From: Pseudomonas huaxiensis
GTDB taxonomy: Bacteria; Pseudomonadota; Gammaproteobacteria; Pseudomonadales; Pseudomonadaceae
NCBI RefSeq assembly: GCF_003231275.1
Contig: NZ_QKVL01000040.1
Coordinates: 1 to 52,250, forward strand
Direction: 5' to 3'
Length of the DNA stretch: 52,250 bases
Part shown: positions 35,720 through 45,317 of the stretch, piece by piece
Layout of the letters: each line of letters opens with the position of its first letter
Position numbering within the stretch: position 1 is the stretch's first letter
Position numbers and translations under genes: made by a program
Notes under the pieces: model-generated
What the model was told of the DNA's origin: nothing
Database searches by the model: none
Seen by the model: the letters and a program-made list of their open reading frames with translations, nothing else

Positions 35720-35829
35720 CGCCGAACTCCTCGTTTCTTATTGTTGGAATAACGAAAGGTCCGAAGATAGTCGCGCTGGCGCTCAGTTGGGGCAATGGTC
35801 AAAGCTGTCAATCTGGATGACTGGTTTGG

Positions 35830-35857
35830 CCATGGGACGACAGGCGTCGCCCCATGG
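35830..35857 (-). terminator. Hairpin after the LRR-NEL giant gene
   Basis: CCATGGGGCGAC pairs with GTCGTCCCATGG over 12 positions (one G-T wobble in RNA) with a four-base loop, nine bases after the stop codon. It lacks a clear T-run, so termination may be partial. Confidence 0.45.
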
Positions 35858-35865
35858 CGGGCGGC

Positions 35866-38800
35866 TCAAGTTGGGCTGTCTTGCTGCAATGCCTCCTCGG
35901 TCAGACGCAGCGCCAAGGTCTGGAGCGCCGTAGTGCGCGCGGCGCCGAGACTGTTCATCCGCGCAATGTATTCACCCTCGGGAAGGCTGCCCTCCTGGCC
36001 ACTGAGCTGGTCCAGGCGCTGCCAGAACCTGTCCTCCAGTTCGGTGAACGCCCTCTGATGCTGTTCGCGCAAATGTTCCAGCCAGTAATCGCGTCCGGCG
36101 ATGAATCGCGCCAGCGCTTCGCCCTGTTCATCGGTCCGGACGATGGTCACGGCTTCGCGCAAGTCCTGCGGGGTGACCCCCGCGATCTGGCTAAAGTCCA
36201 TATGGTTTGGCTGGCCGGGTAACTCCAGCTCGCGCGCCAGCCCAGTGCGGTAGGCCAGGCTGACCTCCACTTCATCCACCCCGCGCCCTTGCGCGTAGCG
36301 CTCGGCAATCACCTGGCGCACGTGCTGCTCCAGCCGATCGAGACGGAACAGCCTCCGGCAGAAACGCAGCAAGCCACCTTGCGGCATGCCCCATGTGGCC
36401 TGCGAACGAGCCTGATGCAGCAGATAACGAACTTCCAGCACGCTGAAATTGGACTCCACACTGTCGGCGCATGTCGTCGGTCCCGACGCCAGGTCGAACA
36501 GGTTTTGCCGCAGCTCGGTGCTTTCCACACAACCATTCAACATGCGCCACACGCGAATGCGCAGGTCGGCGCCTGCCAGACGGTACTCAGCCGTATTCAG
36601 CAAACGCCCCAGCAATGCGAAGAAGTCACTGGAGTTGGGTTCGGCCAGCAGGCGGTCCCAGCGTGCACTGCGCTCCTGCAGAACCTCGCCCTGGGAGTCC
36701 TCAAGCCAACGCTGGCGCAACGACTCGCCCAGCACGGGCATTTCGCCGGTGGTGTCCCACAGCCGCGAGCGTATCTCCGGTGAGAACGCATTCCCCTGCA
36801 ACAGCAGTGCATTACGGACCTGCGCGGGCGACTCGAAGAAAGCCTGCGGCAATGTTTCCAGTTCATTGCCGCGCAAATCCGCCATTTCCAGGAAAGGCCG
36901 GGTCAACAGCCCCGGTGGCAGGCTGCGCAGCCGTGTCTGGCGCAGGCCCAGACGCTGCAAGCGTGGCAGTTGGCTCAGGTCCGGCGGTACAGTCAGCGGG
37001 TTATGATCGAGGGAGAGCGTCTCCAGATTTCCCAGCGATGAGAGGATTTGTTGACCCATGCTGCTGATGCGGATCAGGTTGCTTTCCAGGACCAGTTGCC
37101 GCAAATCCCTCATATTGCCAATGGCCTGGGGAATGTCGGTCAAGGCATTCCCGCTCAGGTCGAGCCAGCGCAGGCGGGTGAAGCGCTGCAGAAATCCGCT
37201 CAAACGCTGCGATTGCTGCGCGTCAGGCAAAGTCAGCTCGACCACATGGGAAAAATCGATCTCGGCCGACAGTTCTGGAAGGTCCCCGGTCGCCACATAG
37301 CCAAGGTTCAAGCGGTACCCCAGCACAGCGCCGTCATGACCAAACATCGGCGCAGTCTGGCGGCTCCAGCAACGGCGGATTTCCTCTATGACCCGGCGGC
37401 GACCGCTGGCCTGCTGGACGGTCGCCTGCATTTGCCAGCGGTACAGGTTTTCCTCCAGGCAGTGCAGCGAACGCTGGTAGCGCAGCAACTCGCTCATGGC
37501 GTCACCCTGCGCTCCGCCGATCTGTTCAAGGAAGGCGTCCACTTCATAGTTATCGAAGCCCGGGAACAGTGACCTGACCATACTGGTCAGCGATGTCCGG
37601 CCCACAGCCCCGCGACCGCTGAGCAAATAGCCAGGACGACCATCGATCGTGCGCTGCAAGGGATTGAACAGCCCGGGGCGAGGGGTAATGCCGAGCAACA
37701 TGGGCAAGCGTTGGCGCTCGGTAATGGCACGGTTGAGCAGCAGTTGGCGCAAGCGCTCACCCGCATCGGTCGTCTCCAGTCCCAAGGCCTGGGCGTGGTC
37801 CGGCCCCAGCCCCTCCACGATCGCCTCGAACAGGCTGCCAAGGCGGCCCTGACTGGCTGCATAGTCTTGCTCATCGAGCACTTCGAACTGCGCCCCCATG
37901 CGCAGCAGAACCCGTACCTCCCGAGTGTCGGACAGCGGCAGCAGCCGCTCTATTGTCCTGCCGCTCACCCCTCCCTCGCGCAATTCGAAACTCAGGCCCT
38001 CGGGCCAGCCAGACAGATGGCGCAACAAACCGAAGGCCAGGCGCACACTGAGGTCGCTGCAGGTGTTATGCAGGCAGAAACCTTCCAGCGCACGGCTGAT
38101 GCGCACCTCGCTCAATGCCTGGCGAGCGCGCTCGGCCATGGCCAGGGGGACCCGTGCATGATCGTCCATGGACAGCAGCGCCTCCCGCCCCGCTTCGTCG
38201 ATCAACACCTGGATATGCTGCACGGGCAGGCCGGGGAAATCGCGACGCAGCAAGCTTTCGCGGCTGTCGAGCGTCGACGATGGCCGGGTAACGATGTGGT
38301 CGAACAGCGATGCCCGCAGCGATGCCTCTTCTGCCTGCCAGGCAGCCAGCTCTTCGGCCGGCGAAGCGTGCGGTCGATTGCGCAGTGCTCGCACGAAACC
38401 GCACAGTTCAGGGTCCAGCGACTCCATCGACTGCCCCCCCTGCAAATGTGCGAAGAAAGTGTCGATCCGTGCATCCAGGACGAACCGCTCCAGCGTATAG
38501 CGCAAGGCCGCCGGTGCAGGGCGACGCTCTACCAACAGACCACGCAACATCGCCTCATTGCCTCCGGCCACTGTGACCGCCTGCTCACAGGCGACATCGC
38601 TGATACCTTCCGTACCGGGCAGCAGCCGCCGCAACAGGTGGGTAGTGCCCTGCCATTGCAACGGATGCTCACCGGGCAACCACCAGGCGCCATGGCCGTT
38701 TCCGTTCAACACCGGCGAGTAGCCGTCCGGGCGGCTGGGATGAAGAATCAGCCAGCGACCGCTGGCCGAGTCCTGCCGGACTTCGAACACCCGGTTGTCC

Positions 38801-40413
38801 TGGCGCCACCACTGGCGGCCTTGCATACGGATCAGGCCGTCGACATCGCGCTGGTGCGGGAATGGCAGCGACGTCAGCGGCAAGGCATATGCGGACAGGT
38901 CCGCGAGCCAGAGGCGCAGGGAACCATCGGCCCGAAGCACAGGTAGCAGCCGTCCGATGAACTCACTGCGCTGCAAGGTCCGCACAACCGTCACCGCTGC
39001 CACCGACCCGAGCATCGTCAGCACCAGGTCGCGCACGACGCCCAGCATGTGATCGAGCGCCTCTTCGCAATGTCCCTGACGCCACTCCTGCACACCCTCG
39101 TAGACGTCACCGAGCATTTCCCTGACCAGGTTCACCATCATCAACTCACCGATCAATGGCAAGAACGACGCGGCCGACATCAGCACCGACATGCCGGCCG
39201 ACTCCAGCGCCTGGACGCGTTGCTGGTAAACCTCCAGATCCACTGCCGCCGTTGGCACCACCAAGGCTGCGGCATCGGCCTTGAGCCGAGTGATCCGGGC
39301 CTGCACCAGACGACCGAACACCACGTTTTCCGCCGCCAGCCCGGCCACCTCCAGTTCCGGGCGAGCGGCCTCCAGACGCGAAGAAAGCTTCATGATGAAG
39401 CCCAGCCGGTCATCCTGGGCTAGCTGATGAGTGAAACGCTCCCGGTAGCGGCTGTTCTTGAGGTCGTTTCCCAGGTCTGTGGCCAGCGCATACCAGGAGG
39501 CATGCTGGCGCAAAGCCTGATGCGGGTCATTCGGCCAGTAGACAACCACTTGTTGTCGCGCGGGTGCCACGCTGTGCTCGCGAACAGCACCAGGCAAACA
39601 CTGTTCACGGGCTTCGAAGACCAGGATGCCAGGCACGACAACGCCCAGTACCTCAAGTGTGCGACAGCGCAGGGGCAACTGTGCCGGGTCCGCGCCCGGA
39701 TCGGCAGCGGCCAGCGCCAGCAAGCCTTCCATGACATCCTCGTCGATGTGGCCTTTCAGAGCAGCGCTGTGAGCGTGCGCGGCCAATGTGCAGCGCATGT
39801 CCTCGGTCAGGAGATGGCGCACCTGTTGCAGCACCTGGCTCTCGGCTGGCTGCAGCAGGGTATCCAAGTGTTCCTGGTACTGTTTGCCCAGGTCCAGGCG
39901 ACGACATATATCGGCCAGGCGCTCCGGGGGCAGATCGAGCATCTTCCCCCGTTGGACAACTCCTGCGCCGGGGTAATAGTTGCTGGCCTTGGCCTGGGCC
40001 TCGGTGAAGTTCTGCAGCACGCGAAGCAGCAGGCTGCTGTCCTGGGAATAGAGCCTGAAGACAGGCAGGTCGACGTCGGTCACCGGAAACAGCGGGCGCG
40101 ACACCCGCAACCGCATATCGCGCCACAACGACTGGCGAAGATCCAGCGCCACACCCGCTTCTTCCGCCACGGCGTTCTGTACCCGGGGCGTGACGAACGC
40201 CTCGATTGCCTGGATCGGCTCCAGCAGGCGGGACACTCGCCCTTGCAGGATCTGATGCGCCGCAAGGCTGGCCTGCAACTGATCGAGTCTTTCCACGGAA
40301 GCGGATTTGAGCCATTGCGGAGCGTTGGATGCGATGAAGCGGTCGATGGCAGCGTTGTCGTGCAGTGTCGCTGCGGCATCCCGGGATGAAATAAGCGGGG
40401 TGGAAGATGGCAT
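35866..40413 (-). CDS. Giant LRR protein with NEL-type E3 ubiquitin ligase domain (effector candidate)
   Basis: A 1,515-residue protein with no signal peptide. Residues about 1-1050 are a DUF6543-type ('dermonecrotic toxin domain') region, including a segment WWRQDNRVFEVRQDSASGRW also seen in relatives. About 1056-1215 are leucine-rich repeats (LRWLDLSGNALTDIPQAIG; LETLSLDHNPLTVPPDLS; LEMADLRGNELETLPQAFF). About 1230-1510 match the novel E3 ligase domain of IpaH/SspH effectors, with catalytic Cys1315 in the CxD motif (TTCADSVESNF). NEL enzymes ubiquitinate host proteins, so a eukaryotic target is expected; secretion route is unknown and no chaperone gene is adjacent. AGGAG lies eight bases before the ATG. 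Complete, no frameshift seen. Confidence 0.82.
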   Translation of the reverse strand: MPSSTPLISSRDAAATLHDNAAIDRFIASNAPQWLKSASVERLDQLQASLAAHQILQGRVSRLLEPIQAIEAFVTPRVQNAVAEEAGVALDLRQSLWRDMRLRVSRPLFPVTDVDLPVFRLYSQDSSLLLRVLQNFTEAQAKASNYYPGAGVVQRGKMLDLPPERLADICRRLDLGKQYQEHLDTLLQPAESQVLQQVRHLLTEDMRCTLAAHAHSAALKGHIDEDVMEGLLALAAADPGADPAQLPLRCRTLEVLGVVVPGILVFEAREQCLPGAVREHSVAPARQQVVVYWPNDPHQALRQHASWYALATDLGNDLKNSRYRERFTHQLAQDDRLGFIMKLSSRLEAARPELEVAGLAAENVVFGRLVQARITRLKADAAALVVPTAAVDLEVYQQRVQALESAGMSVLMSAASFLPLIGELMMVNLVREMLGDVYEGVQEWRQGHCEEALDHMLGVVRDLVLTMLGSVAAVTVVRTLQRSEFIGRLLPVLRADGSLRLWLADLSAYALPLTSLPFPHQRDVDGLIRMQGRQWWRQDNRVFEVRQDSASGRWLILHPSRPDGYSPVLNGNGHGAWWLPGEHPLQWQGTTHLLRRLLPGTEGISDVACEQAVTVAGGNEAMLRGLLVERRPAPAALRYTLERFVLDARIDTFFAHLQGGQSMESLDPELCGFVRALRNRPHASPAEELAAWQAEEASLRASLFDHIVTRPSSTLDSRESLLRRDFPGLPVQHIQVLIDEAGREALLSMDDHARVPLAMAERARQALSEVRISRALEGFCLHNTCSDLSVRLAFGLLRHLSGWPEGLSFELREGGVSGRTIERLLPLSDTREVRVLLRMGAQFEVLDEQDYAASQGRLGSLFEAIVEGLGPDHAQALGLETTDAGERLRQLLLNRAITERQRLPMLLGITPRPGLFNPLQRTIDGRPGYLLSGRGAVGRTSLTSMVRSLFPGFDNYEVDAFLEQIGGAQGDAMSELLRYQRSLHCLEENLYRWQMQATVQQASGRRRVIEEIRRCWSRQTAPMFGHDGAVLGYRLNLGYVATGDLPELSAEIDFSHVVELTLPDAQQSQRLSGFLQRFTRLRWLDLSGNALTDIPQAIGNMRDLRQLVLESNLIRISSMGQQILSSLGNLETLSLDHNPLTVPPDLSQLPRLQRLGLRQTRLRSLPPGLLTRPFLEMADLRGNELETLPQAFFESPAQVRNALLLQGNAFSPEIRSRLWDTTGEMPVLGESLRQRWLEDSQGEVLQERSARWDRLLAEPNSSDFFALLGRLLNTAEYRLAGADLRIRVWRMLNGCVESTELRQNLFDLASGPTTCADSVESNFSVLEVRYLLHQARSQATWGMPQGGLLRFCRRLFRLDRLEQHVRQVIAERYAQGRGVDEVEVSLAYRTGLARELELPGQPNHMDFSQIAGVTPQDLREAVTIVRTDEQGEALARFIAGRDYWLEHLREQHQRAFTELEDRFWQRLDQLSGQEGSLPEGEYIARMNSLGAARTTALQTLALRLTEEALQQDSPT

Positions 40414-40502
40414 GGGTAGGGCTCCTCGGTGAGAGCCGACAGCCTAAGAATCTCTTCCGCCCATCATCAGCGGGAAACAGCCCCGGACGATGCCCGCCTC
40501 CC

Positions 40503-41522
40503 TCAACCGCTGGCAAGGACCAGATTGCGGTAGTGCCCCGGATTGCTCCCCGACCACTTGCGAAAAGCCTTGTAGAAAGAACTGGTATCAGCGAAACCGA
40601 GGCGCTCGGCAATCTCGACGAAGCTGATATCGGCCTGTGCCAGCCAGCCGATCGCCAGTTCCTTGCGCACGCTGTCCTTGAGCGCCTGATAAGTCTGACC
40701 TTCGTCGGCCAGGCGCCGGCGCAGGGTCGAGGCGGAGATGCACAGGCGCTGGGCCAGGGCTTCGGTTTCCGGCCAGTCGGCGGCAGGCAACCGGCGCAGG
40801 TCATCCTTGATCCGCCGCGCCAGGCTCGCCGGGTCGCGGTACTTGACCAGGATATTGCCGGGCGCCTCGGCCAGAAAACGCTGCAATTCCTCGGCGCTGC
40901 GGCGCACCGGCAGGTCCAGGCAATCGGCGGCGAAAATCATCCGCGTGCGCGGGCGATCGAATTGCAGGTTCTGGGAAAACATCACCCGGTAGTCATCGCA
41001 GAAATCCGGCTCGGCGCAGCGCAACTCGATGGCCAGGATCGGAATGCGCCGCCCGGCCAGCCAGCACGCCACGCCGTGGACGATCATCCAGAACGTGAAA
41101 TACGTGAAGGGGCGGCGCGGGTCCTGGTGCGGCTCGCCGATGACGATCTCGGCAACGCTCTGCTGACGCACCAGCACCGGGTGCAGGTGTTCGAACATCA
41201 GCGTGAGGAATTCCAGCGCCGAGGCCAGCGCCGCGCCCACCGTGGGTTGGGCCATGCACGAGCGGCAGAGAAAGGCCATGCTGCCGCTGCGCAGTCCGCG
41301 GGGGTCCATGCAGAAGAACTCATCGTTGCAACGCCGCGCCAGCAAGCGCCAGAGCTGCGCATAGGCGCTGGCCGGGACGCGGGCGTCGGCCAGTGCGAGG
41401 TGTGCCGGGTCGATACCGACACGGCCCAATACCTCGGCGGTGGCCGCGCCGGGGGGGCAACTCTGCAACAGCGCTTCACGCACCAGTTGCATGGAGATGG
41501 TGTCTTTCTCCGTTTTCAACAC
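40503..41522 (-). CDS. AraC-family transcriptional regulator (OruR-like N-terminal domain)
   Basis: A 339-residue regulator: an arabinose-binding-type N-terminal domain of the OruR/ArgR-like group (about 20-205) and a C-terminal AraC HTH (LAQRLCISASTLRRRLADEG; ISFVEIAERLGFADTSSFYKAFRKW). The likely start is GTG at 41522 after AAGGCG, with TTG as next codon; ATG at 41492 lacks a ribosome site. In relatives this group controls fatty-acid or amino-acid catabolism. It is the nearest regulator on the same strand to the acyl-CoA operon, separated from it only by the giant LRR-NEL gene; that link is inference. Confidence 0.85.
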   Translation of the reverse strand: MLKTEKDTISMQLVREALLQSCPPGAATAEVLGRVGIDPAHLALADARVPASAYAQLWRLLARRCNDEFFCMDPRGLRSGSMAFLCRSCMAQPTVGAALASALEFLTLMFEHLHPVLVRQQSVAEIVIGEPHQDPRRPFTYFTFWMIVHGVACWLAGRRIPILAIELRCAEPDFCDDYRVMFSQNLQFDRPRTRMIFAADCLDLPVRRSAEELQRFLAEAPGNILVKYRDPASLARRIKDDLRRLPAADWPETEALAQRLCISASTLRRRLADEGQTYQALKDSVRKELAIGWLAQADISFVEIAERLGFADTSSFYKAFRKWSGSNPGHYRNLVLASG

Positions 41523-41583
41523 TGTTTCGCCTTGAGTCTTGTTTGACCGGCATCTTAGGCCGGCACACGAAAAAAACCAGTGT

Positions 41584-42447
41584 TCAGTCCTGGCCGGCCA
41601 GTTCGAGAAACGCCCGGATCAGACGCAACTCCCGACGACGCTCCAGGCAGCCGAGCATGTGCTGATTGACCAGCCCGGCGCCCTCGATCGGCCGCGCCAC
41701 TACCCGTGGGTCATGGCTCAGTTCCGCCGAGGAGACGATGCCGATACCCAGGTGCGCCGCCACCGCCTCGGTCACTGCCTCGCGGCTGTCCAGTTCCAGC
41801 AGCACGCGCGGCTGTATTCCGGCCTCGGCGCAGGCCTGGTCGAAGGTGCGCCGGGTAATCGAACTGGGCTCGCGCAGGACCATGATCTGCCGGTCCAGTT
41901 CGGCCAGCGGCAGCTCCTCTTGGCGGTCGGCCCAGGGATGTGCGGTCGGCAGCAAGGCGCAGACCCGCGACGCTGACAGGCGTTGCAGGTACAGGCCCTT
42001 GCGCGGCTCAACCTCAGTCAGCACCGCCACGTCGGCGTGTTCCGAGAGCAGCGCGGCGAGGGTTTCCTGGGCGTTGCCCAGACGCAGGTTGACGGTGATG
42101 CCCGGGTAACGTTCGCGCAACAGCGCCAGCATCGGCATGACCCGGTGCGGCCCGTCGGCAGCCACTTCCAGACGCCCGGTGAGCAACTGCCGGTTGGCTT
42201 CGAGCATGGCCTGGGCTTCTTCGGCGAGGCTGAACAGGGCACGGGTGATAGCCGCCAGACGGATGCCCTCCTCGGTCAGTTCGACCCGCCGCGCAGTGCG
42301 GCGCAACAGGGTGATCTGGTAGTGCTCCTCCAGCGCCTTGACGTGGCCGGTGACCGCCGGCTGGCTGATGAACAAGCGGCTGGCGGCGCGGGTGAAGCTG
42401 CCTTCGCGGGCGACGGCATCGAAGGCACGGAGCTGGAACAGGTTCAT
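41584..42447 (-). CDS. LysR-family regulator of 2-aminoethylphosphonate genes
   Basis: A 287-residue LysR regulator: winged HTH (FDAVAREGSFTRAASRLFISQPAVTGHVKALE) and a periplasmic-binding-like effector domain. It is divergent from phnW across 109 bases, and a LysR gene in this position controls phnWX in other pseudomonads, so 2-aminoethylphosphonate or its aldehyde is the probable inducer. The shared intergenic region contains AT-rich sequence ATAACAACAAACAATTTG at about 42475-42492, a possible binding area. Confidence 0.88.
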   Translation of the reverse strand: MNLFQLRAFDAVAREGSFTRAASRLFISQPAVTGHVKALEEHYQITLLRRTARRVELTEEGIRLAAITRALFSLAEEAQAMLEANRQLLTGRLEVAADGPHRVMPMLALLRERYPGITVNLRLGNAQETLAALLSEHADVAVLTEVEPRKGLYLQRLSASRVCALLPTAHPWADRQEELPLAELDRQIMVLREPSSITRRTFDQACAEAGIQPRVLLELDSREAVTEAVAAHLGIGIVSSAELSHDPRVVARPIEGAGLVNQHMLGCLERRRELRLIRAFLELAGQD

Positions 42448-42556
42448 ATCTATCGGCCTGACTTATGGCTGGCATAACAACAAACAATTTGATTGATGAG
42501 GCGCCGGATTGCAACGTAGCGCCCATAGATTCTGCCCACCGCCAGCGAGAACCCAC

Positions 42557-43663
42557 ATGTCCGACGCTCCTGTCCTGCTGACCCCCGGCCCCCTGACCAC
42601 CTCGGCGCGCACCCGCCAGGCCATGATGATGGACTGGGGTTCCTGGGACCGCGACTTCAACCAGTTGACCGCCAGCCTCTGCGAGCAGTTGCTGACCATC
42701 CTCAACGGCCACGCCAGCCACCACTGCGTGCCGCTACAAGGCTCCGGCACGTTCGCCGTGGAAGCAGCGATCGGCACCCTGGTGCCTCGCGACGGCAAGG
42801 TGCTCGTGCTGATCAACGGCGCTTACGGCCAGCGCCTGGCCAGGATCTGCAAGGTGCTGGGCCGCGCTTACAGCACCTTCCAGACCGCAGAGGACGAACC
42901 GACCACCGCCGCCGACGTCGACCGTCTGCTGCGCGAAGACACCGGCATCAGCCACGTCGCGCTGATCCACTGCGAAACCAGCACCGGCATCCTCAACCCG
43001 CTGGCAGAGATCGCCCAAGTCGTCGCCCGCCACGGCAAGCAGTTGATCATCGACGCCATGAGTTCCTTCGGCGCGCTGCCGATCGACGCCGCGCAGGTGC
43101 CGTTCAGCGCCCTGATCGCCGCCTCGGGCAAATGCCTGGAAGGCGTGCCGGGCATGGGCTTCGTCTTCGCCGAGAAAAACGCCCTGGCCGCCGCCGAAGG
43201 CAACAGCCACTCCCTGGCGATGGACCTGCACGACCAGCACGCCTACCTGAGCACGACCGGCCAATGGCGCTTCACCCCGCCGACCCACGTGGTCGCCGCG
43301 TTGCACGAAGCGCTGCGGCAATACCGCGAGGAAGGCGGCCTGCCCGCCCGTCACCAGCGCTACGCCGACAATTGCGCTGCACTGCTCGACGGCATGGCGA
43401 GGCTGGGCCTGCGCAGCTTTCTGCCGCCGGCGATTCAGGCGCCGATCATCGTCACCTTCCATGCCCCCCGCGACAGCCGCTACCAGTTCCAGGACTTCTA
43501 CGAACGGGTCAAGGCCAAGGGTTTCATCCTCTACCCCGGCAAGCTGACCAAGGTCGAGACCTTCCGCGTCGGCTGCATCGGCTGCGTCGGACCGGACGGC
43601 ATGCGTGCCGCCGTGAACGCCGTGGCCGAAGTGCTGCGGGAAATGGAAGTCGTGGATATCTGA
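42557..43663 (+). CDS. phnW: 2-aminoethylphosphonate-pyruvate transaminase
   Basis: A 368-residue PLP enzyme that moves the amino group of 2-aminoethylphosphonate to pyruvate, giving phosphonoacetaldehyde and alanine. The N-terminal LLTPGPLTTS, HCETSTGILNP and the PLP lysine Lys192 in AASGKCLEGVPGMGF are characteristic. The ATG at 42557 gives the usual length; an ATG at 42509 would add a non-conserved leader. phnX follows 49 bases later. Confidence 0.95.
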   Translation: MSDAPVLLTPGPLTTSARTRQAMMMDWGSWDRDFNQLTASLCEQLLTILNGHASHHCVPLQGSGTFAVEAAIGTLVPRDGKVLVLINGAYGQRLARICKVLGRAYSTFQTAEDEPTTAADVDRLLREDTGISHVALIHCETSTGILNPLAEIAQVVARHGKQLIIDAMSSFGALPIDAAQVPFSALIAASGKCLEGVPGMGFVFAEKNALAAAEGNSHSLAMDLHDQHAYLSTTGQWRFTPPTHVVAALHEALRQYREEGGLPARHQRYADNCAALLDGMARLGLRSFLPPAIQAPIIVTFHAPRDSRYQFQDFYERVKAKGFILYPGKLTKVETFRVGCIGCVGPDGMRAAVNAVAEVLREMEVVDI

Positions 43664-43712
43664 TTCATCACCCTCACTGAATTTGCCGCTTGAACGATCA
43701 AGGAATCCCGCA

Positions 43713-44540
43713 ATGAACTACAGCAACCCGAAACGCCTGCAAGCAGCAATCCTCGACTGGGCCGGCACCGTGGTGGACTTCGGCTCCTTCGCGCCGACGC
43801 AGATCTTCGTCGAGGCCTTCGCCGAGTTCGACGTCGAGGTGTCCATCGAAGAAGCCCGCGGGCCAATGGGCATGGGCAAATGGGACCACATCCGCACCCT
43901 GTGCAACCAGCCGCAGATCGCCGAGCGTTACCGCAAGGTGTTCGGTCGCGCGCCGAGCGACGACGATGTGACTGCCCTCTACAACCGCTTCATGCCGCTA
44001 CAGATCGAAAAGATCGGCGTGCACTCGGCGCTGATCCCCGGCGCCCTGGACACCATCAGCCAATTGCGCGCGCACGGGCTGAAGATCGGCTCCTGCTCGG
44101 GCTACCCGAAAGTGGTGATGGACAAGGTGGTGGAGCTTGCGACTCAGAATGGCTACGTCGCCGACCACGTGGTGGCCACCGACGAAACGCCTAATGGCCG
44201 CCCGTGGCCAGCACAAGCGTTGGCCAACGTGATCGCGCTGGGCATCGATGATGTCGCGGCATGCGTGAAGGTGGACGACACCGTACCGGGCATCCTCGAA
44301 GGTCGCCGGGCCGGGATGTGGACCGTGGCGCTGGTGTGTTCGGGCAACGCCCTGGGCCTGACCTATGAAGGTTACAAGGCGCTGGACGCGGAAACGCTGG
44401 CCAGCGAGCGCCAGCGGATCAATGCATTGTTCGAGGGCTCACGCCCGCACTACCTGATCGACACCCTCAACGAGCTGCCGGCGGTGGTGGCGGATATCAA
44501 CCGCCGACTGGCGGCGGGGGAAATGCCGCAGTCGGTTTAA
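43713..44540 (+). CDS. phnX: Phosphonoacetaldehyde hydrolase (phosphonatase)
   Basis: A 275-residue HAD-superfamily enzyme cleaving the C-P bond of phosphonoacetaldehyde to acetaldehyde and phosphate. Nucleophile Asp15 in AILDWAGTVVD (with the family's Ala in place of the usual HAD second Asp) and Schiff-base Lys56 in MGMGKWDHI are present; VKVDDTVPGI carries the Mg2+ aspartates. AAGGA precedes the ATG at 43713. With phnW it supplies phosphorus, carbon and nitrogen from 2-aminoethylphosphonate. No transporter gene is adjacent. Confidence 0.96.
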   Translation: MNYSNPKRLQAAILDWAGTVVDFGSFAPTQIFVEAFAEFDVEVSIEEARGPMGMGKWDHIRTLCNQPQIAERYRKVFGRAPSDDDVTALYNRFMPLQIEKIGVHSALIPGALDTISQLRAHGLKIGSCSGYPKVVMDKVVELATQNGYVADHVVATDETPNGRPWPAQALANVIALGIDDVAACVKVDDTVPGILEGRRAGMWTVALVCSGNALGLTYEGYKALDAETLASERQRINALFEGSRPHYLIDTLNELPAVVADINRRLAAGEMPQSV

Positions 44541-44553
44541 GCCAATGCAATTC

Positions 44554-44596
44554 GGGGCCGCGTTGCGGCCCTTCGCGAGCAAGCTCGCTCCCACAG
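44554..44596. repeat. Pseudomonas REP element
   Basis: GGGCCGCGTTGCGGCCC is followed by TTCGCGAGCAAGCTCGCTCC, the familiar Pseudomonas REP core with CGCGAGCAAGCTCGC palindrome. It lies between the convergent phnX and FMN-reductase genes, the usual intergenic position, and may help end both transcripts. Confidence 0.85.
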
Positions 44597-44612
44597 GGTG
44601 AGCCCCCTGACA

Positions 44613-45167
44613 TCAACCCTGATGCCGCGCCACCCACTTGGCGAAACTGTCGATAAAGCCCTGCAAGAACGGCCGCGCCTTTTCCGACAACTTGCCCTGC
44701 TCATCGAACAGGGTCGCCGCGCCGCCGATGTACGCCTCTGGCTGCTGCATGCATGGCACATCGAGGAACACTAGCGACTGGCGCAGATGATGGTTGGCGC
44801 CAAAGCCCCCCACCGCCCCCGGCGAAACACTCACCACCGCGCCCGGCTTGCCGCTGAAGGCGCTCTGTCCGTACGGGCGCGACCCCACATCAATGGCATT
44901 TTTCAATGCACCCGGAACCGAACGGTTGTACTCCGGGGTGACGAACAGCAGCGCATTGCTGCTCTTGATCTGCTCGCGGAACGCCTTGTAGGCTGCGGGT
45001 GGGTCGGTGTCGATGTCTTCGTTGTAGAGCGGCAGGTCGCCAATTTCGACGATTCTCAACGTAAGGTTCGACGGCGCCAGTTCACCAAGCGCCTGGGCGA
45101 CCTTGCGATTCAGAGACGCCTTGCGCAGACTGCCAACCAGCACAGCAACCGTATAAACCTGGCTCAT
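44613..45167 (-). CDS. NADPH-dependent FMN reductase/quinone reductase (ChrR-like)
   Basis: A 184-residue flavodoxin-fold oxidoreductase. The FMN phosphate loop VGSLRKASLNRKVA and the segment TPEYNRSVPGALKNAIDVGSR define the NADPH-dependent FMN reductase family, whose members reduce quinones, chromate or azo compounds and limit oxidative stress. ATG at 45167 (MSQVYTVAV) follows AGGTGGAAG; upstream in-frame sequence is leader. It is divergent from a 72-residue gene of unknown function. Confidence 0.9.
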   Translation of the reverse strand: MSQVYTVAVLVGSLRKASLNRKVAQALGELAPSNLTLRIVEIGDLPLYNEDIDTDPPAAYKAFREQIKSSNALLFVTPEYNRSVPGALKNAIDVGSRPYGQSAFSGKPGAVVSVSPGAVGGFGANHHLRQSLVFLDVPCMQQPEAYIGGAATLFDEQGKLSEKARPFLQGFIDSFAKWVARHQG

Positions 45168-45317
45168 GACCACTTCCACCTGTACGAATAAAGGGAATTG
45201 GTAGTTATAGATGATGAGCCCTGCCCGTGAGGTTTTTTTCCTGGCGCACAAAACTTCCCCCTGCGCGCCATGGTCTATGGCCCACAGATATCATTTTTTT
45301 CAGAGGTCGCAAGCAAA

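Noticed and set aside
32218..35752. Long plus-strand open frames opposite the thiolase, SDR and acyl-CoA synthetase genes
   Set aside because: They are shadows of conserved enzymes on the minus strand with complete motifs and good ribosome sites.
25494..40413. Prophage or transposon carrying the two giant genes
   Set aside because: I found no integrase, transposase, terminal repeat or attachment-site-like duplication; only the gene content looks accessory.
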